12,931 nucleotides of DNA from Gallionella sp. (GCA_004298605.1 SCPW01000124.1:1-12931); one strand, 5' to 3'. Positions 1-6,227 are shown, counted from the stretch's first letter. A program made the numbers and translations. The notes: generated from the letters alone by a model not told the origin.

Positions 1-227
1 CGCAATTGCTGCAAGCCTGCGCCAGCGACGCGCGCGGTCGCAAGGGAAGCGAACGGGATGCCTATCCGCAGGCGGATTACCTGTTGCGGTTGCTGGCGTC
101 CGCGCGCGCGGTCAACGCGGGCGAGATTGCCAGACGGAGCGGCGGCGCAATCGCCGCCGCGGTGCGACAGGCGCGTATCGGCGCGATAGAAGAATATGTG
201 GAAAAACAACGAAAGGGGCAGCAATGA
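1..227 (+). CDS. cca: Multifunctional CCA protein (tRNA nucleotidyltransferase), C-terminal fragment
   Basis: This is the last ~75 codons of a gene that begins left of the window; the frame is open to base 1 and ends in TGA at 225-227. CCA-adding enzymes build or repair the 3' CCA end of tRNA using CTP and ATP in the cytoplasm. The segment carries the strongly conserved C-terminal block of the proteobacterial long form: ACASDARGRKG, then YPQADYLLRLL, then a helix with VNAGEIARRSGGAIAAAVRQARIGAI across the middle. This block belongs to the tail of the HD-domain-bearing enzyme; the catalytic head and HD motif are outside the window. The stop overlaps the start of the EF-hand gene (ATGA at 224-227), so the two are probably co-transcribed. 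The family call is from recall of the conserved tail only. Confidence is high for the family and moderate for the exact subtype. Confidence 0.85.
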   Translation, partial: QLLQACASDARGRKGSERDAYPQADYLLRLLASARAVNAGEIARRSGGAIAAAVRQARIGAIEEYVEKQRKGQQ

Positions 228-679
228 ACAAGCGTGTATGGATAGCGATGGCGATTGCGTTGCCATGTGTGGCGGTAGCCGCGGAACCGCCCGGCAAAAA
301 ACCCAGGGTAAACCCGGAGTTTGAACGGCAGTTCAATAACGTGGACACTGACAAGGATGGCAAAATTTCCAAAGAAGAGGCCGCACAAAAAGCGCCGACC
401 TTGGCCGCGAGCTTCGAGGGAATAGACACCGGCCAAGACGGCTATCTGAGCAAAAATGAAATAATCGCCGCACAACAAAAAGTGCGCGAAGGGTTCAGCC
501 GCCGCCTGCAGGATGCGGATCGGAACAAAGACGGCAAACTGTCCAGGGAAGAGGCGCAAGCCATCCCCAACGTCAGCGCGCGCTTTGATGATATTGACGC
601 CAACCGCGACGGGCAACTGGTCTTGCAGGAGATCAACGGATTTTTGCGGAACCAGGGCAAAACGTCCGGCACGCAGTGA
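224..679 (+). CDS. Secreted four-EF-hand calcium-binding protein
   Basis: A 151-residue protein with an N-terminal signal peptide (basic start NKR, hydrophobic stretch to about residue 18, likely cleavage after AVAA at residue 20), so it probably acts in the periplasm or outside the cell. It has four EF-hand loops: D41-E52 (DTDKDGKISKEE), D68-E79 (DTGQDGYLSKNE), D99-E110 (DRNKDGKLSREE) and D125-E136 (DANRDGQLVLQE). All four have Asp at loop position 1, Gly at 6 and Glu at 12. Loop 2 has Gly at position 3, where Asp, Asn or Ser is usual, so it may bind calcium more weakly. No enzymatic domain is attached, so it could be a calcium sensor or buffer; its partner is unknown. The ATG overlaps the cca stop by four bases and has AAGGGG just upstream, suggesting translational coupling. 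No clear terminator follows directly. Confidence 0.88.
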   Translation: MNKRVWIAMAIALPCVAVAAEPPGKKPRVNPEFERQFNNVDTDKDGKISKEEAAQKAPTLAASFEGIDTGQDGYLSKNEIIAAQQKVREGFSRRLQDADRNKDGKLSREEAQAIPNVSARFDDIDANRDGQLVLQEINGFLRNQGKTSGTQ

Positions 680-869
680 TTCAGGCGAGCTGAGGCCGGA
701 TTTTTGAATCAAACAATGTCAGAAAAATTTACAGTCATGCGCCTGAAAATGCGCCGAAAAAGAAAAATCCATCTTGCAACAGCCGTTTACAGCTCATGGC
801 GCAGATTGTGCTTGTTGTATCGCCAACGAGGCTACGTTGGCTGCGATGCAGAAATAAAAATTATAAGGA

Positions 870-1059
870 CGTGGCCTCGACCAATCGCTGTACGGGTAAT
901 GGGCGCACTCTAAAAATTCAGGGGGCGCCCGGATGCGGGGCTTGGATAAACGGCAAGAAGAAAAACGTTTGAGGAGGAGAACAGAGGAACACACCGTCAG
1001 CACGCGCTACGCTGAACGATACAGTGTTCCCACCGGCGGCTTTGGCCGCCGTTTTTTTT
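870..1059 (+). ncRNA. Candidate small non-coding RNA ending at an intrinsic terminator
   Basis: A strong terminator at 1034-1059 lies about 350 bases after the EF-hand stop. It is directly preceded by a nested stem (GGAACAC/GTGTTCC around 984-1030 enclosing CAGC/GCTG), and no open frame leads into it. That arrangement suits a free-standing RNA of roughly 150-190 nt. The start is a guess from an A/T-rich TATAAG near 862-867 with a poor TTGGCT at 837-842 (19-base spacing). It does not match 4.5S RNA, RNase P RNA, tmRNA or a tRNA as I know them. 6S RNA has about this length, but I could not build its long closing helix here. The alternative is a long 3' UTR of the cca/EF-hand transcript. Confidence 0.25.
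1034..1059 (+). terminator. Intrinsic terminator (7-bp GC stem, eight Ts)
   Basis: Stem CGGCGGC (1034-1040) pairs perfectly with GCCGCCG (1045-1051) across the loop TTTG, and is followed by eight consecutive T (1052-1059). This is a textbook plus-strand terminator, lying upstream of the gene at 1193. It must end either a small RNA or the long 3' UTR of the EF-hand transcript. Confidence 0.9.
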
Positions 1060-1131
1060 GGCAATTCACATGAATCCGCCGGAAGACAAAAAGCCGGGAT
1101 AAGGCCGCCGGATAGGTGTACCAAAGTACAA

Positions 1132-1159
1132 TTGCCATTATTGCCGAAACCGATACGAT
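1132..1159 (+). promoter_or_regulatory. Candidate sigma-70 promoter for the secreted protein gene at 1193
   Basis: TTGCCA at 1132-1137 is a good -35 (five of six to TTGACA). TACGAT at 1154-1159 is a fair -10 (four of six), at 16-base spacing. The expected start near 1166 gives a ~27-base leader with TAAGGAG at 1178-1184, eight bases before the ATG. A second -10-like TACAAT at 1127-1132 has no matching -35. Confidence 0.45.
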
Positions 1160-1192
1160 GCAACCCCGACACCAGAATAAGGAGACCCCGTA

Positions 1193-1717
1193 ATGAAAAC
1201 CGAAAAACACCTTCTTTTTGCAGTTGCAGGACTCTTGTCGCTTTTTTCATCCGCTGCAATTGCAGGCGCACCACTTGCCGGGCAAAAAAGCGATGACGCG
1301 GCGCCAGGCATGTCACAGTCGATTGCGCTGGAAAAAATGATCCAGAAAAACACTGAACAAAAACTTGCGGCAGAAGCCAAAAAATACACCCAAATGGTCG
1401 CGCTTGCAGGAAGCCAGCAGGACGAACTGGCAAAAAGAAGGGATGAGGCCGCCAATGCTTACAAGACGTGGCAGAGTTCAAAATCTGCCGTGGAGCTACC
1501 CGGCAACGCAAATGCCGATGGCTTCAAGGCGGTTGAAGTAGCCGCACAGGCATACTCGAAAGCCCACAAGGCATTTATCGGCTTGCAGAAAGAAATCCTC
1601 GCAAAGAACGGCGTCCCGTCCGGTACGGCAGATACTTTCATTGCAAAGAACGGTATTTTGTCTGACCCGGTAGCCGCTTACAACGCCGCCCCGCCGACAG
1701 CCGCCGGCTCGCGGTAA
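1193..1717 (+). CDS. Secreted protein of unknown function
   Basis: I do not recognise this 174-residue protein. It starts with MKTEKH and a hydrophobic segment to about residue 22, with a likely signal peptidase I site after AAIA (residue 24), so it is probably periplasmic or secreted. The mature part is rich in Ala, Lys, Gln and Glu. Residues ~40-100 look strongly helical and could form a coiled coil. A second helical stretch runs from ~112 to 138 (KAVEVAAQAYSKAHKAF), and a Pro/Ala-rich tail ends in AAGSR. There are no cysteines, no CXXCH and no obvious catalytic motif. The start is well supported by TAAGGAG eight bases upstream. It appears monocistronic, with its own promoter and a hairpin terminator at 1755-1782. 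It could be a small periplasmic chaperone-like or surface protein, but nothing in the sequence decides this. Confidence 0.8.
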   Translation: MKTEKHLLFAVAGLLSLFSSAAIAGAPLAGQKSDDAAPGMSQSIALEKMIQKNTEQKLAAEAKKYTQMVALAGSQQDELAKRRDEAANAYKTWQSSKSAVELPGNANADGFKAVEVAAQAYSKAHKAFIGLQKEILAKNGVPSGTADTFIAKNGILSDPVAAYNAAPPTAAGSR

Positions 1718-1754
1718 TCATCGAAACAAGGCAGTACGCAGTAACACCCCAAAC

Positions 1755-1782
1755 CAGAACGGGAGCCCCGGCTCCCGTTCTG
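1755..1782. terminator. Long hairpin between two convergent genes, probable terminator
   Basis: Near-perfect inverted repeat: CAGAACGGGAGCC (1755-1767) pairs with GGCTCCCGTTCTG (1770-1782). It sits 38 bases after the stop at 1717 and 59 bases past the stop of the convergent methyltransferase gene (1841). Only a short T run follows on the plus strand (CATTTTG). On the minus strand the run GTTTTGGGG is also weak. It probably serves both genes, though not as a classic T-tract terminator. Confidence 0.65.
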
Positions 1783-1840
1783 CATTTTGCCCGGTACACG
1801 GTTTGACGCGGCCACCTATATGTTCTAAGGGGCAAAAATG

Positions 1841-3199
1841 TTACAGCGAACGCGACAAATCGCCGCGCGCGAACCCGCACAACGGCCCCGCCATATTTTT
1901 GCCCAGCGCGATCACTTTGAACAGCTCGCCCATTTCCGCCGGGCTGGTGAGTTTCTGCAACTGCGCCGAGAGCGGCAAATAGTCGCGCAGGTTTTCCGGG
2001 GAAGTGTCCCGCATCAATTCGGCGATACCGCAGTTGATTAAGAAAAATGCCTGCGAGGTGTAGCCCAGCAGTTCCAGCCCCGCGTCGATACCGCATTCGG
2101 CGATGGCGGTGAAATTGGCATGTGCGGTGATGTCCTGCAAGCCGGGCAGAAAAAACGGATCGTCGTGCGCGCGGTGGCGGTAGTGGCACATCAGCGTGCC
2201 GCTGTCGCGTTGCGGGTGATAGAACTCGCGCGCGCCGAAGCCGTAGTCGATGAACAGCATCGCGCCTTGTTCCAAGCGGCTCGCCAGGCTGTTAATCAGG
2301 CCGTGCGCGGCGAGGCAAATTTCGCTGACATAATCGTTAATGTGAAACTCGCGCAGCGATTCGTTTGCCTCCTCGCCCGCTTGCGGGAGAGGATTGAGGT
2401 GAGGGGGACGGGCATGGCGAGTTTCATTATCGGGAGCTACATCATTGCCATGCTCGTTAGGCGCGGCAATTTGCCGCGCGGTGTGCAGCAGCGCGGCATC
2501 GCCGATGGCGCGATCCTGCCAGATGAAACCGTTGTCGCCAATCGATACGCCGCGCTCGTTAATTGCACGGTCGCGGTTTTGTAGGTCGGGATTTATCCCG
2601 ACATCGCCGCCATGTCGGGATAAATCCCGACCTACATCCACGGCACGCCAATGCACCAGATGCACCGGCAGCGCGTCGAGCACCTCGTTGGCGATGACCG
2701 CGCCGCTTAACTGGTCGGGCAATGCGTCCAGCCAATGCACGCGATCCATCAGGTGCGGCAGGCGTTCGCCCAGCAAGGTTTGCTGGCGCGCGCGCAAGTC
2801 GGCGCTCACCTCAAGAATGGTGTAACTGTCCGGCAAATTGCCCAGCCGCTCCAGCTCGCCGAGCATATCCGCCGCCAGTTTGCCGCTGCCCGCGCCCAGT
2901 TCCAAAATGTGCGGCGCGCTGCGCGCCATGATTTCCGCCGCTTGCCGCGCCAGGGTGCGGCCAAACAGCGGCGAGAGTTCCGGCGCGGTGACAAAATCGC
3001 CCGCCTCGCCGAACTTGTGCGCGCCTGCGGTGTAATAGCCCAAGCCGGGCGCGTACAGCGCCAGCTCCATATAGCGCGCGAATGAAATCCAGCCACCCCG
3101 TGCTGCGATGTCATGCCGGATAAATTCGACCAGGCGCGCGCTGTGCTGTGCGGCTTCCTGGCTGGGTGAGGGCAAGTTGTTGGCGGGCTGAATAAGCAT
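1841..3199 (-). CDS. MidA-family (DUF185) SAM-dependent methyltransferase with two in-frame repeat insertions
   Basis: 452 residues from the ATG at 3199. MidA/NDUFAF7-type proteins are SAM-dependent arginine methyltransferases; the mitochondrial member acts in complex I assembly, and the bacterial substrate is not known to me. Family blocks in order are: GGWISFARYMELALYAPGLG (~35-54), the APELSPLFGRTLA block (~72), the SAM motif ILELGAGSGK (98-107), IANEVLDALPVHLVHW (~169-184), FIDYGFGAREFYHPQRDSG (~316-334), GTLMCHYRHRAHDDPFFLPG (~334-353) and the LGYTSQAFFLINCGI block near 378. Two segments are foreign to the family: residues 189-207, encoded by the palindrome at 2581-2635, and about 247-289, encoded by the repeat at 2335-2461 and including HLNPLPQAGEEANESL. 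Without them the protein is about 390 residues, the usual size. An upstream ATG at 3256 would overlap the divergent gene, so 3199 was chosen, although no Shine-Dalgarno is visible there. Confidence 0.9.
   Translation of the reverse strand: MLIQPANNLPSPSQEAAQHSARLVEFIRHDIAARGGWISFARYMELALYAPGLGYYTAGAHKFGEAGDFVTAPELSPLFGRTLARQAAEIMARSAPHILELGAGSGKLAADMLGELERLGNLPDSYTILEVSADLRARQQTLLGERLPHLMDRVHWLDALPDQLSGAVIANEVLDALPVHLVHWRAVDVGRDLSRHGGDVGINPDLQNRDRAINERGVSIGDNGFIWQDRAIGDAALLHTARQIAAPNEHGNDVAPDNETRHARPPHLNPLPQAGEEANESLREFHINDYVSEICLAAHGLINSLASRLEQGAMLFIDYGFGAREFYHPQRDSGTLMCHYRHRAHDDPFFLPGLQDITAHANFTAIAECGIDAGLELLGYTSQAFFLINCGIAELMRDTSPENLRDYLPLSAQLQKLTSPAEMGELFKVIALGKNMAGPLCGFARGDLSRSL
2335..2461. 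repeat. Dispersed repeat family R1, copy A (inside the methyltransferase gene)
   Basis: This matches 10538-10678 (copy B) in the same orientation. The first 36 bases differ at only two positions. A 23-base core (2383-2405) and a 15-base block (2409-2423) are identical in both copies; copy B has 15 extra bases between the last two blocks. Internal structure is conserved: a hairpin CCCGC-TT-GCGGG in A and CCGC-AA-GCGG in B, terminal inverted repeats TGAAACTCGC (2343-2352) / GCGAGTTTCA (2417-2426), and GCATGGC/GCCATGC pairing near the right end. Read on the minus strand it is open and encodes HLNPLPQAGEEANESL, a phrase I recall from repeat-derived insertions in other proteobacterial proteins. 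Confidence 0.88.
2581..2635. repeat. Palindromic repeat family R2, copy A (inside the methyltransferase gene)
   Basis: The 22-base arm at 2581-2602 is the exact reverse complement of 2614-2635, with an 11-base loop. Each arm is itself nearly palindromic (GTCGGGAT-TT-ATCCCGAC). The element is closely related to the shorter palindrome at 10680-10705: both begin GTAGGTCGGG and end CCGACCTACATCC. It encodes VGRDLSRHGGDVGINPDLQ in frame within the methyltransferase and interrupts no reading frame. Confidence 0.9.
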
Positions 3200-3206
3200 G
3201 GTCGGG

Positions 3207-3212
3207 TATAAT
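3207..3212 (+). promoter_or_regulatory. Consensus -10 hexamer TATAAT upstream of the pteridine reductase operon
   Basis: A perfect TATAAT lies 33 bases before the ATG at 3246. No good -35 is present at 16-18 bases; the nearest, TTGTTG at 3177-3182, is too far. The same bases read ATTATA on the minus strand, only 8-13 bases upstream of the divergent methyltransferase start at 3199, so one short AT-rich patch may serve both directions. Confidence 0.45.
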
Positions 3213-3245
3213 TCGCAAGTTTGATGAAGTGTAGTGGAGAGTGTG

Positions 3246-3986
3246 ATGCAAGGCAAAGTAGTATTGGTGACCGGTGGGGCGAAGCGCGTGGGCGCTGCGG
3301 TTTGCCGCCGGCTGCACGCGGCTGGCGCACAAGTTGCCGTGCATTATCGCAGCTCGGAACAGAATGCACTGGCGTTGCGCGACGAGCTGAATGCGCTGCG
3401 CGCCGGGAGCGCCGCCGCATTTCAGGCCGACCTGCTCGACCCGGACGCGTTACCGAAATTGGTGCGCGGGGTCATCGAAACCTTCGGGCGGCTGGATGCG
3501 CTGGTCAACAATGCTTCCAGTTTCTACGCCACGCCGCTGGCGGCAATAGACGAACAGCAATGGCACGACCTGCTCGGCACCAACCTGAAAGCCCCGCTGT
3601 TCCTCGCGCAGGCGGCGGCGGACGAATTGCGCCGCCGCCATGGCGCGATTGTGAACATCGCGGACATCCACGCCGAACGCCCGATGCACGGGCATCTGCT
3701 GTACAGCGTCGCCAAGGCAGGGCTGGTTGCGCTGACCCGCGCGCTGGCACAGGAAATGGCGCCGCAAGTGCGCGTCAACGCCATCGCGCCGGGCGTCATC
3801 GTGTGGCCGGAAAACGCGGTTTGGATGGACGAAGAGCAGCGCCGCAAGATCGTGGCGCACACGCTGCTCAAGCGCGAAGGCGAACCGGACGACATCGCCA
3901 AGACCGTGGCTTTTCTGCTTCGGGATGCGAGCTATGTCACCGGGCAGATCATCGCCGTCGATGGCGGACGAAGTATTAATCTTTAA
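3246..3986 (+). CDS. Pteridine reductase (short-chain dehydrogenase/reductase family)
   Basis: A 246-residue NAD(P)H-dependent SDR. The nucleotide-binding turn is TGGAKRVG (9-16), with the Arg typical of the PTR1/FolM branch instead of the usual TGxxxGxG. NNAS is at 88-91, and YSVAK at 153-157 supplies Tyr and Lys. Asp140 lies exactly 13 residues before Tyr153, the same spacing as the Asp/Tyr/Lys set of Leishmania PTR1, and replaces the usual SDR Ser. PG at 182-183 and the VTGQIIAVDGG end (231-241) are standard. The likely role is reduction of dihydropterins (tetrahydrofolate or tetrahydromonapterin supply) in the cytoplasm. The ATG at 3246 was chosen because GGAGA lies five bases upstream; GTG codons at 3234 and 3243 are alternatives. 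It heads the cluster with ttcA (15 bases on), pyrC and DUF2288. The substrate is inferred. Confidence 0.88.
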   Translation: MQGKVVLVTGGAKRVGAAVCRRLHAAGAQVAVHYRSSEQNALALRDELNALRAGSAAAFQADLLDPDALPKLVRGVIETFGRLDALVNNASSFYATPLAAIDEQQWHDLLGTNLKAPLFLAQAAADELRRRHGAIVNIADIHAERPMHGHLLYSVAKAGLVALTRALAQEMAPQVRVNAIAPGVIVWPENAVWMDEEQRRKIVAHTLLKREGEPDDIAKTVAFLLRDASYVTGQIIAVDGGRSINL

Positions 3987-4001
3987 ATCTGGAATATTTT
4001 T

Positions 4002-4877
4002 ATGAGTACAGCAACACAACCCATCCATTTCGACCATTCCGGCGAACACTCCGGCAACTTCAATAAACTCAAAGGGCGGCTCGAACACCAGGTCGGCAAG
4101 GCCATTGCCGACTTCAACATGATCGAGGAAGGCGATACGATCATGGTGTGCCTGAGCGGCGGCAAAGATTCCTACACCTTGCTCGACATCCTGCGCAACC
4201 TGCAAAAACGCGCGCCGATCGATTTCAAAATTGTCGCGATGAACCTCGACCAGAAGCAGCCCGGCTTCCCCGCCGAATTGTTGCCCGCTTATCTCCAGTC
4301 TATCGGCGTAAAGTTCCACATCGAGACTCAGGACACCTATTCCATCGTCAAGGAAAAAATCCCCGAAGGCAAAACCACCTGCTCGCTCTGCTCGCGATTG
4401 CGGCGCGGCATCATCTACCGTGTCGCGCAGGAGCTCGGCGCAAACAAAATCGCGCTGGGCCACCACCGCGACGACATGATCGAAACCCTGTTCCTGAACA
4501 TGTTTTTCGGCGGCAAGCTCAAGGCCATGCCGCCCAAACTGGTGACGGACAAGGGCGACCATATCGTGATCCGACCGCTGGCTTATTGCGCGGAAAAAGA
4601 CATCGCCCGCTACGCGCGCGGCATGGAATTTCCGATCATCCCGTGCAACCTGTGCGGCTCGCAGGAAAACATGCAGCGCAAGCACATCAAGAAAATGCTC
4701 GCCGACTGGGAGCTCGAATATCCGGGGCGCAGCCAGACCATTTTCACCGCGATGCAGAACGTCGCGCCATCGCATCTGCTGGACGGCAAGCTGTTCGATT
4801 TCAAACAGATCAGGCCGGGCGATAAAGTGCCGGAAGGCGATATCGTGTTCGACGAGGCAACGGATAACTGCGCATGA
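4002..4877 (+). CDS. ttcA: tRNA 2-thiocytidine(32) biosynthesis protein TtcA
   Basis: A 291-residue enzyme that thiolates cytidine 32 of certain tRNAs, using ATP to activate the base and a [4Fe-4S] cluster to deliver sulfur. It shows the PP-loop SGGKDS (52-57), the CSLC pair (C127, C130) followed by [10 protein letters not shown], the GHHRDD block (153-158), and the PCNLCGSQ block (C215, C218), which supplies the further cluster cysteine. [17 protein letters not shown] (251-267) is the family's conserved tail. Length and every motif agree with TtcA and set it apart from TilS and from ThiI. It begins 15 bases after the pteridine reductase stop with only a weak GGAA upstream. It ends in an ATGA overlap with pyrC, which supports co-transcription and coupled translation. 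Confidence 0.97.
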   Translation: MSTATQPIHFDHSGEHSGNFNKLKGRLEHQVGKAIADFNMIEEGDTIMVCLSGGKDSYTLLDILRNLQKRAPIDFKIVAMNLDQKQPGFPAELLPAYLQSIGVKFHIETQDTYSIVKEKIPEGKTTCSLCSRLRRGIIYRVAQELGANKIALGHHRDDMIETLFLNMFFGGKLKAMPPKLVTDKGDHIVIRPLAYCAEKDIARYARGMEFPIIPCNLCGSQENMQRKHIKKMLADWELEYPGRSQTIFTAMQNVAPSHLLDGKLFDFKQIRPGDKVPEGDIVFDEATDNCA

Positions 4878-5908
4878 AACAACTCACCATCACCCGCCCC
4901 GACGATTGGCATCTGCATTTGCGCGATGGTGCGTTAATGCAATCGGTGCTGCCGGATACCGCGCGGCAATTCGCCCGCGCCATCGTCATGCCCAACCTCA
5001 GGCCGCCAGTGACCACCACCGAACAGGCGCAAGCCTACCGCGCGCGCATCCTCGCCGCGTTGCCTGCGGGCGCAAAATTTGAGCCGCTGATGACGCTGTA
5101 TCTCACCGACAACACCACGCCGCAGGAAATTCGGCGGGCCAAACAAAGCGGCGTGATCCACGCGGTCAAGCTGTATCCGGCGGGTGCGACCACCAACTCC
5201 GATGCGGGCGTGACCGACATCCGCAAAACTTACCTCGCACTGGAAGAAATGCAGCGTTGCGGGATGCCGCTGCTGGTGCATGGCGAAGTGACCGACAGCA
5301 GCGTGGACGTGTTCGACCGCGAGGCCGTGTTCATCGAGCGCGTGTTGCAACCGTTGCTGAAAGACCTGCCGCAACTGCGCGCGGTGTTCGAGCACATCAC
5401 CACCCGCGATGCGGTGCAGTTCGTAATGAGCGCGCCGGAAAACATCGCCGCGACCATCACCGCGCATCACCTGCTGTACAACCGCAATGCCATGTTCAGC
5501 GGCGGGATGCGCCCGCATTACTATTGCCTGCCGGTATTGAAGCGCGAGCTGCACCGCGAGGCATTGGGGCAAGCTGCCGCCAGCGGCAACCCCAAATTTT
5601 TCCTCGGCACCGACAGCGCGCCGCACGCGCAGCACACCAAGGAAGCGGCCTGCGGCTGCGCCGGTATTTACACCGCACACGCCGCCATCGAACTGTATGC
5701 CGAGGCATTCGAGCAACTCGGCGCGCCGGATAAACTGGAAGGCTTCGCCAGCTTTTATGGTGCAGATTTTTACCGCTTGCCGCGCAACTCCGACAAGATC
5801 ACGTTGCGCAAAGAAAGCTGGAAAGTGCCCGCCTCGGTTGGGTTCGGCGAACATCGCCTGGTGCCGTTGCGCGCCGGAGAAAATGTGACCTGGAAGATGG
5901 ATGCCTGA
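4874..5908 (+). CDS. pyrC: Dihydroorotase (type II, PyrC)
   Basis: A 344-residue zinc enzyme of de novo pyrimidine synthesis that interconverts carbamoyl-aspartate and dihydroorotate. All metal and catalytic residues are present: HLHLR with H13, H15 and R17; carbamylated Lys99 in HAVKLYP; His136 in LLVHGEV; His174 in VFEHIT; and Asp247 in GTDSAPH. Each is offset by three from the E. coli enzyme as I recall it (H16, H18, K102, H139, H177, D250). The flexible-loop region, substrate contacts ([14 protein letters not shown]) and length are normal. The ATG overlaps the ttcA stop (ATGA at 4874-4877), and the stop overlaps the upstream possible start of the DUF2288 gene. No regulatory leader or attenuator is seen inside the cluster. 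Confidence 0.97.
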   Translation: MKQLTITRPDDWHLHLRDGALMQSVLPDTARQFARAIVMPNLRPPVTTTEQAQAYRARILAALPAGAKFEPLMTLYLTDNTTPQEIRRAKQSGVIHAVKLYPAGATTNSDAGVTDIRKTYLALEEMQRCGMPLLVHGEVTDSSVDVFDREAVFIERVLQPLLKDLPQLRAVFEHITTRDAVQFVMSAPENIAATITAHHLLYNRNAMFSGGMRPHYYCLPVLKRELHREALGQAAASGNPKFFLGTDSAPHAQHTKEAACGCAGIYTAHAAIELYAEAFEQLGAPDKLEGFASFYGADFYRLPRNSDKITLRKESWKVPASVGFGEHRLVPLRAGENVTWKMDA

Positions 5909-6227
5909 TATGGATATAACAGAAAATCGCAACGAAGTATTTCGCGCCAAAGTGAATCTGGAGACCGCGCAAATCGCCTGGAAAGAGTTGCAACGCTTCT
6001 TTGCCGGCGGCACCGCATTTCACGTCTCCGTAGAACTGGATCTGGTCGAAGCCGCATTCCAGATTTCGGAAGACAATATAGCCCAGGTCGAGCAGTGGCT
6101 GAGAACAGGGCAGATCGGCAAAGTATCCGACGAGCAGGCAAATGCCTGGCTCGAAAGCGATGCAACCGTGTGGGCGGTGGTCGTCAGCCCCTACGTGCTG
6201 GTGCAGACTGCGGAGCGCCTGCAATAA
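5901..6227 (+). CDS. DUF2288 family small protein
   Basis: A 108-residue (or 105-residue) cytoplasmic protein resembling the DUF2288 family of uncharacterised proteobacterial proteins. The start of the domain, [20 protein letters not shown], and the middle [16 protein letters not shown] agree with my memory of that family. No signal peptide, membrane segment or catalytic motif is visible. Two starts are possible: ATG at 5901, which overlaps the pyrC stop and has GGAAG four bases upstream, and ATG at 5910, two bases past the stop and nearer the usual N-terminus. It is the last gene of the cluster, followed 11 bases later by a terminator hairpin. Its function is unknown. Its position behind pyrC may be co-transcription only. 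Confidence 0.78.
   Translation: MPDMDITENRNEVFRAKVNLETAQIAWKELQRFFAGGTAFHVSVELDLVEAAFQISEDNIAQVEQWLRTGQIGKVSDEQANAWLESDATVWAVVVSPYVLVQTAERLQ

Larger units (their letters stand above)
680..1192. other. 513-base intergenic stretch with hairpins, terminator and promoter; possible small RNA
   Basis: No convincing protein gene is present: the longest frame (704-913) begins at a TTG, has no ribosome binding site and gives an unrecognisable basic peptide. Visible structure includes a 7-bp inverted repeat TGATTCA/TGAATCA (677-683 and 705-711) at the end of the EF-hand gene. There is a perfect 7-bp stem GCCAACG/CGTTGGC (822-828 and 835-841, 6-base loop) and a 6-bp stem GGGCGC/GCGCCC (901-906 and 925-930). 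GGAACAC/GTGTTCC arms (984-990 and 1024-1030, approximate) enclose CAGC/GCTG, followed at once by an intrinsic terminator at 1034-1059. An A/T-rich block with TATAAG near 862-867 is a possible -10. The right end holds the promoter and ribosome binding site of the next gene. Confidence 0.6.

Noticed and set aside
704..913. Small plus-strand frame after the EF-hand gene
   Set aside because: TTG start, no ribosome binding site, unrecognisable basic peptide, and it runs across conserved-looking hairpins.
870..1059. 6S RNA, tmRNA, RNase P RNA or 4.5S RNA
   Set aside because: Length would suit 6S, but no long closing helix or known conserved motifs of any of these RNAs could be found by eye.
2120..2584. 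Plus-strand frame through the repeats inside the methyltransferase
   Set aside because: It is opposite a clear methyltransferase frame and its sequence is the complement of conserved domain codons plus repeats.
3200..3256. Longer methyltransferase start at 3256 (471 residues)
   Set aside because: The extra 19 residues are not like the family N-terminus and would overlap the start and ribosome binding site of the divergent pteridine reductase.
3450..4775. Long minus-strand open frame (441 codons) opposite pteridine reductase and ttcA
   Set aside because: It lies entirely opposite two strongly conserved plus-strand enzymes, has no recognisable domain, and is the expected antisense shadow in GC-rich coding DNA.
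4934..6013. Minus-strand open frame (359 codons) opposite pyrC
   Set aside because: PyrC is complete with every catalytic residue on the plus strand; the opposite frame shows only composition-driven openness and no motif.
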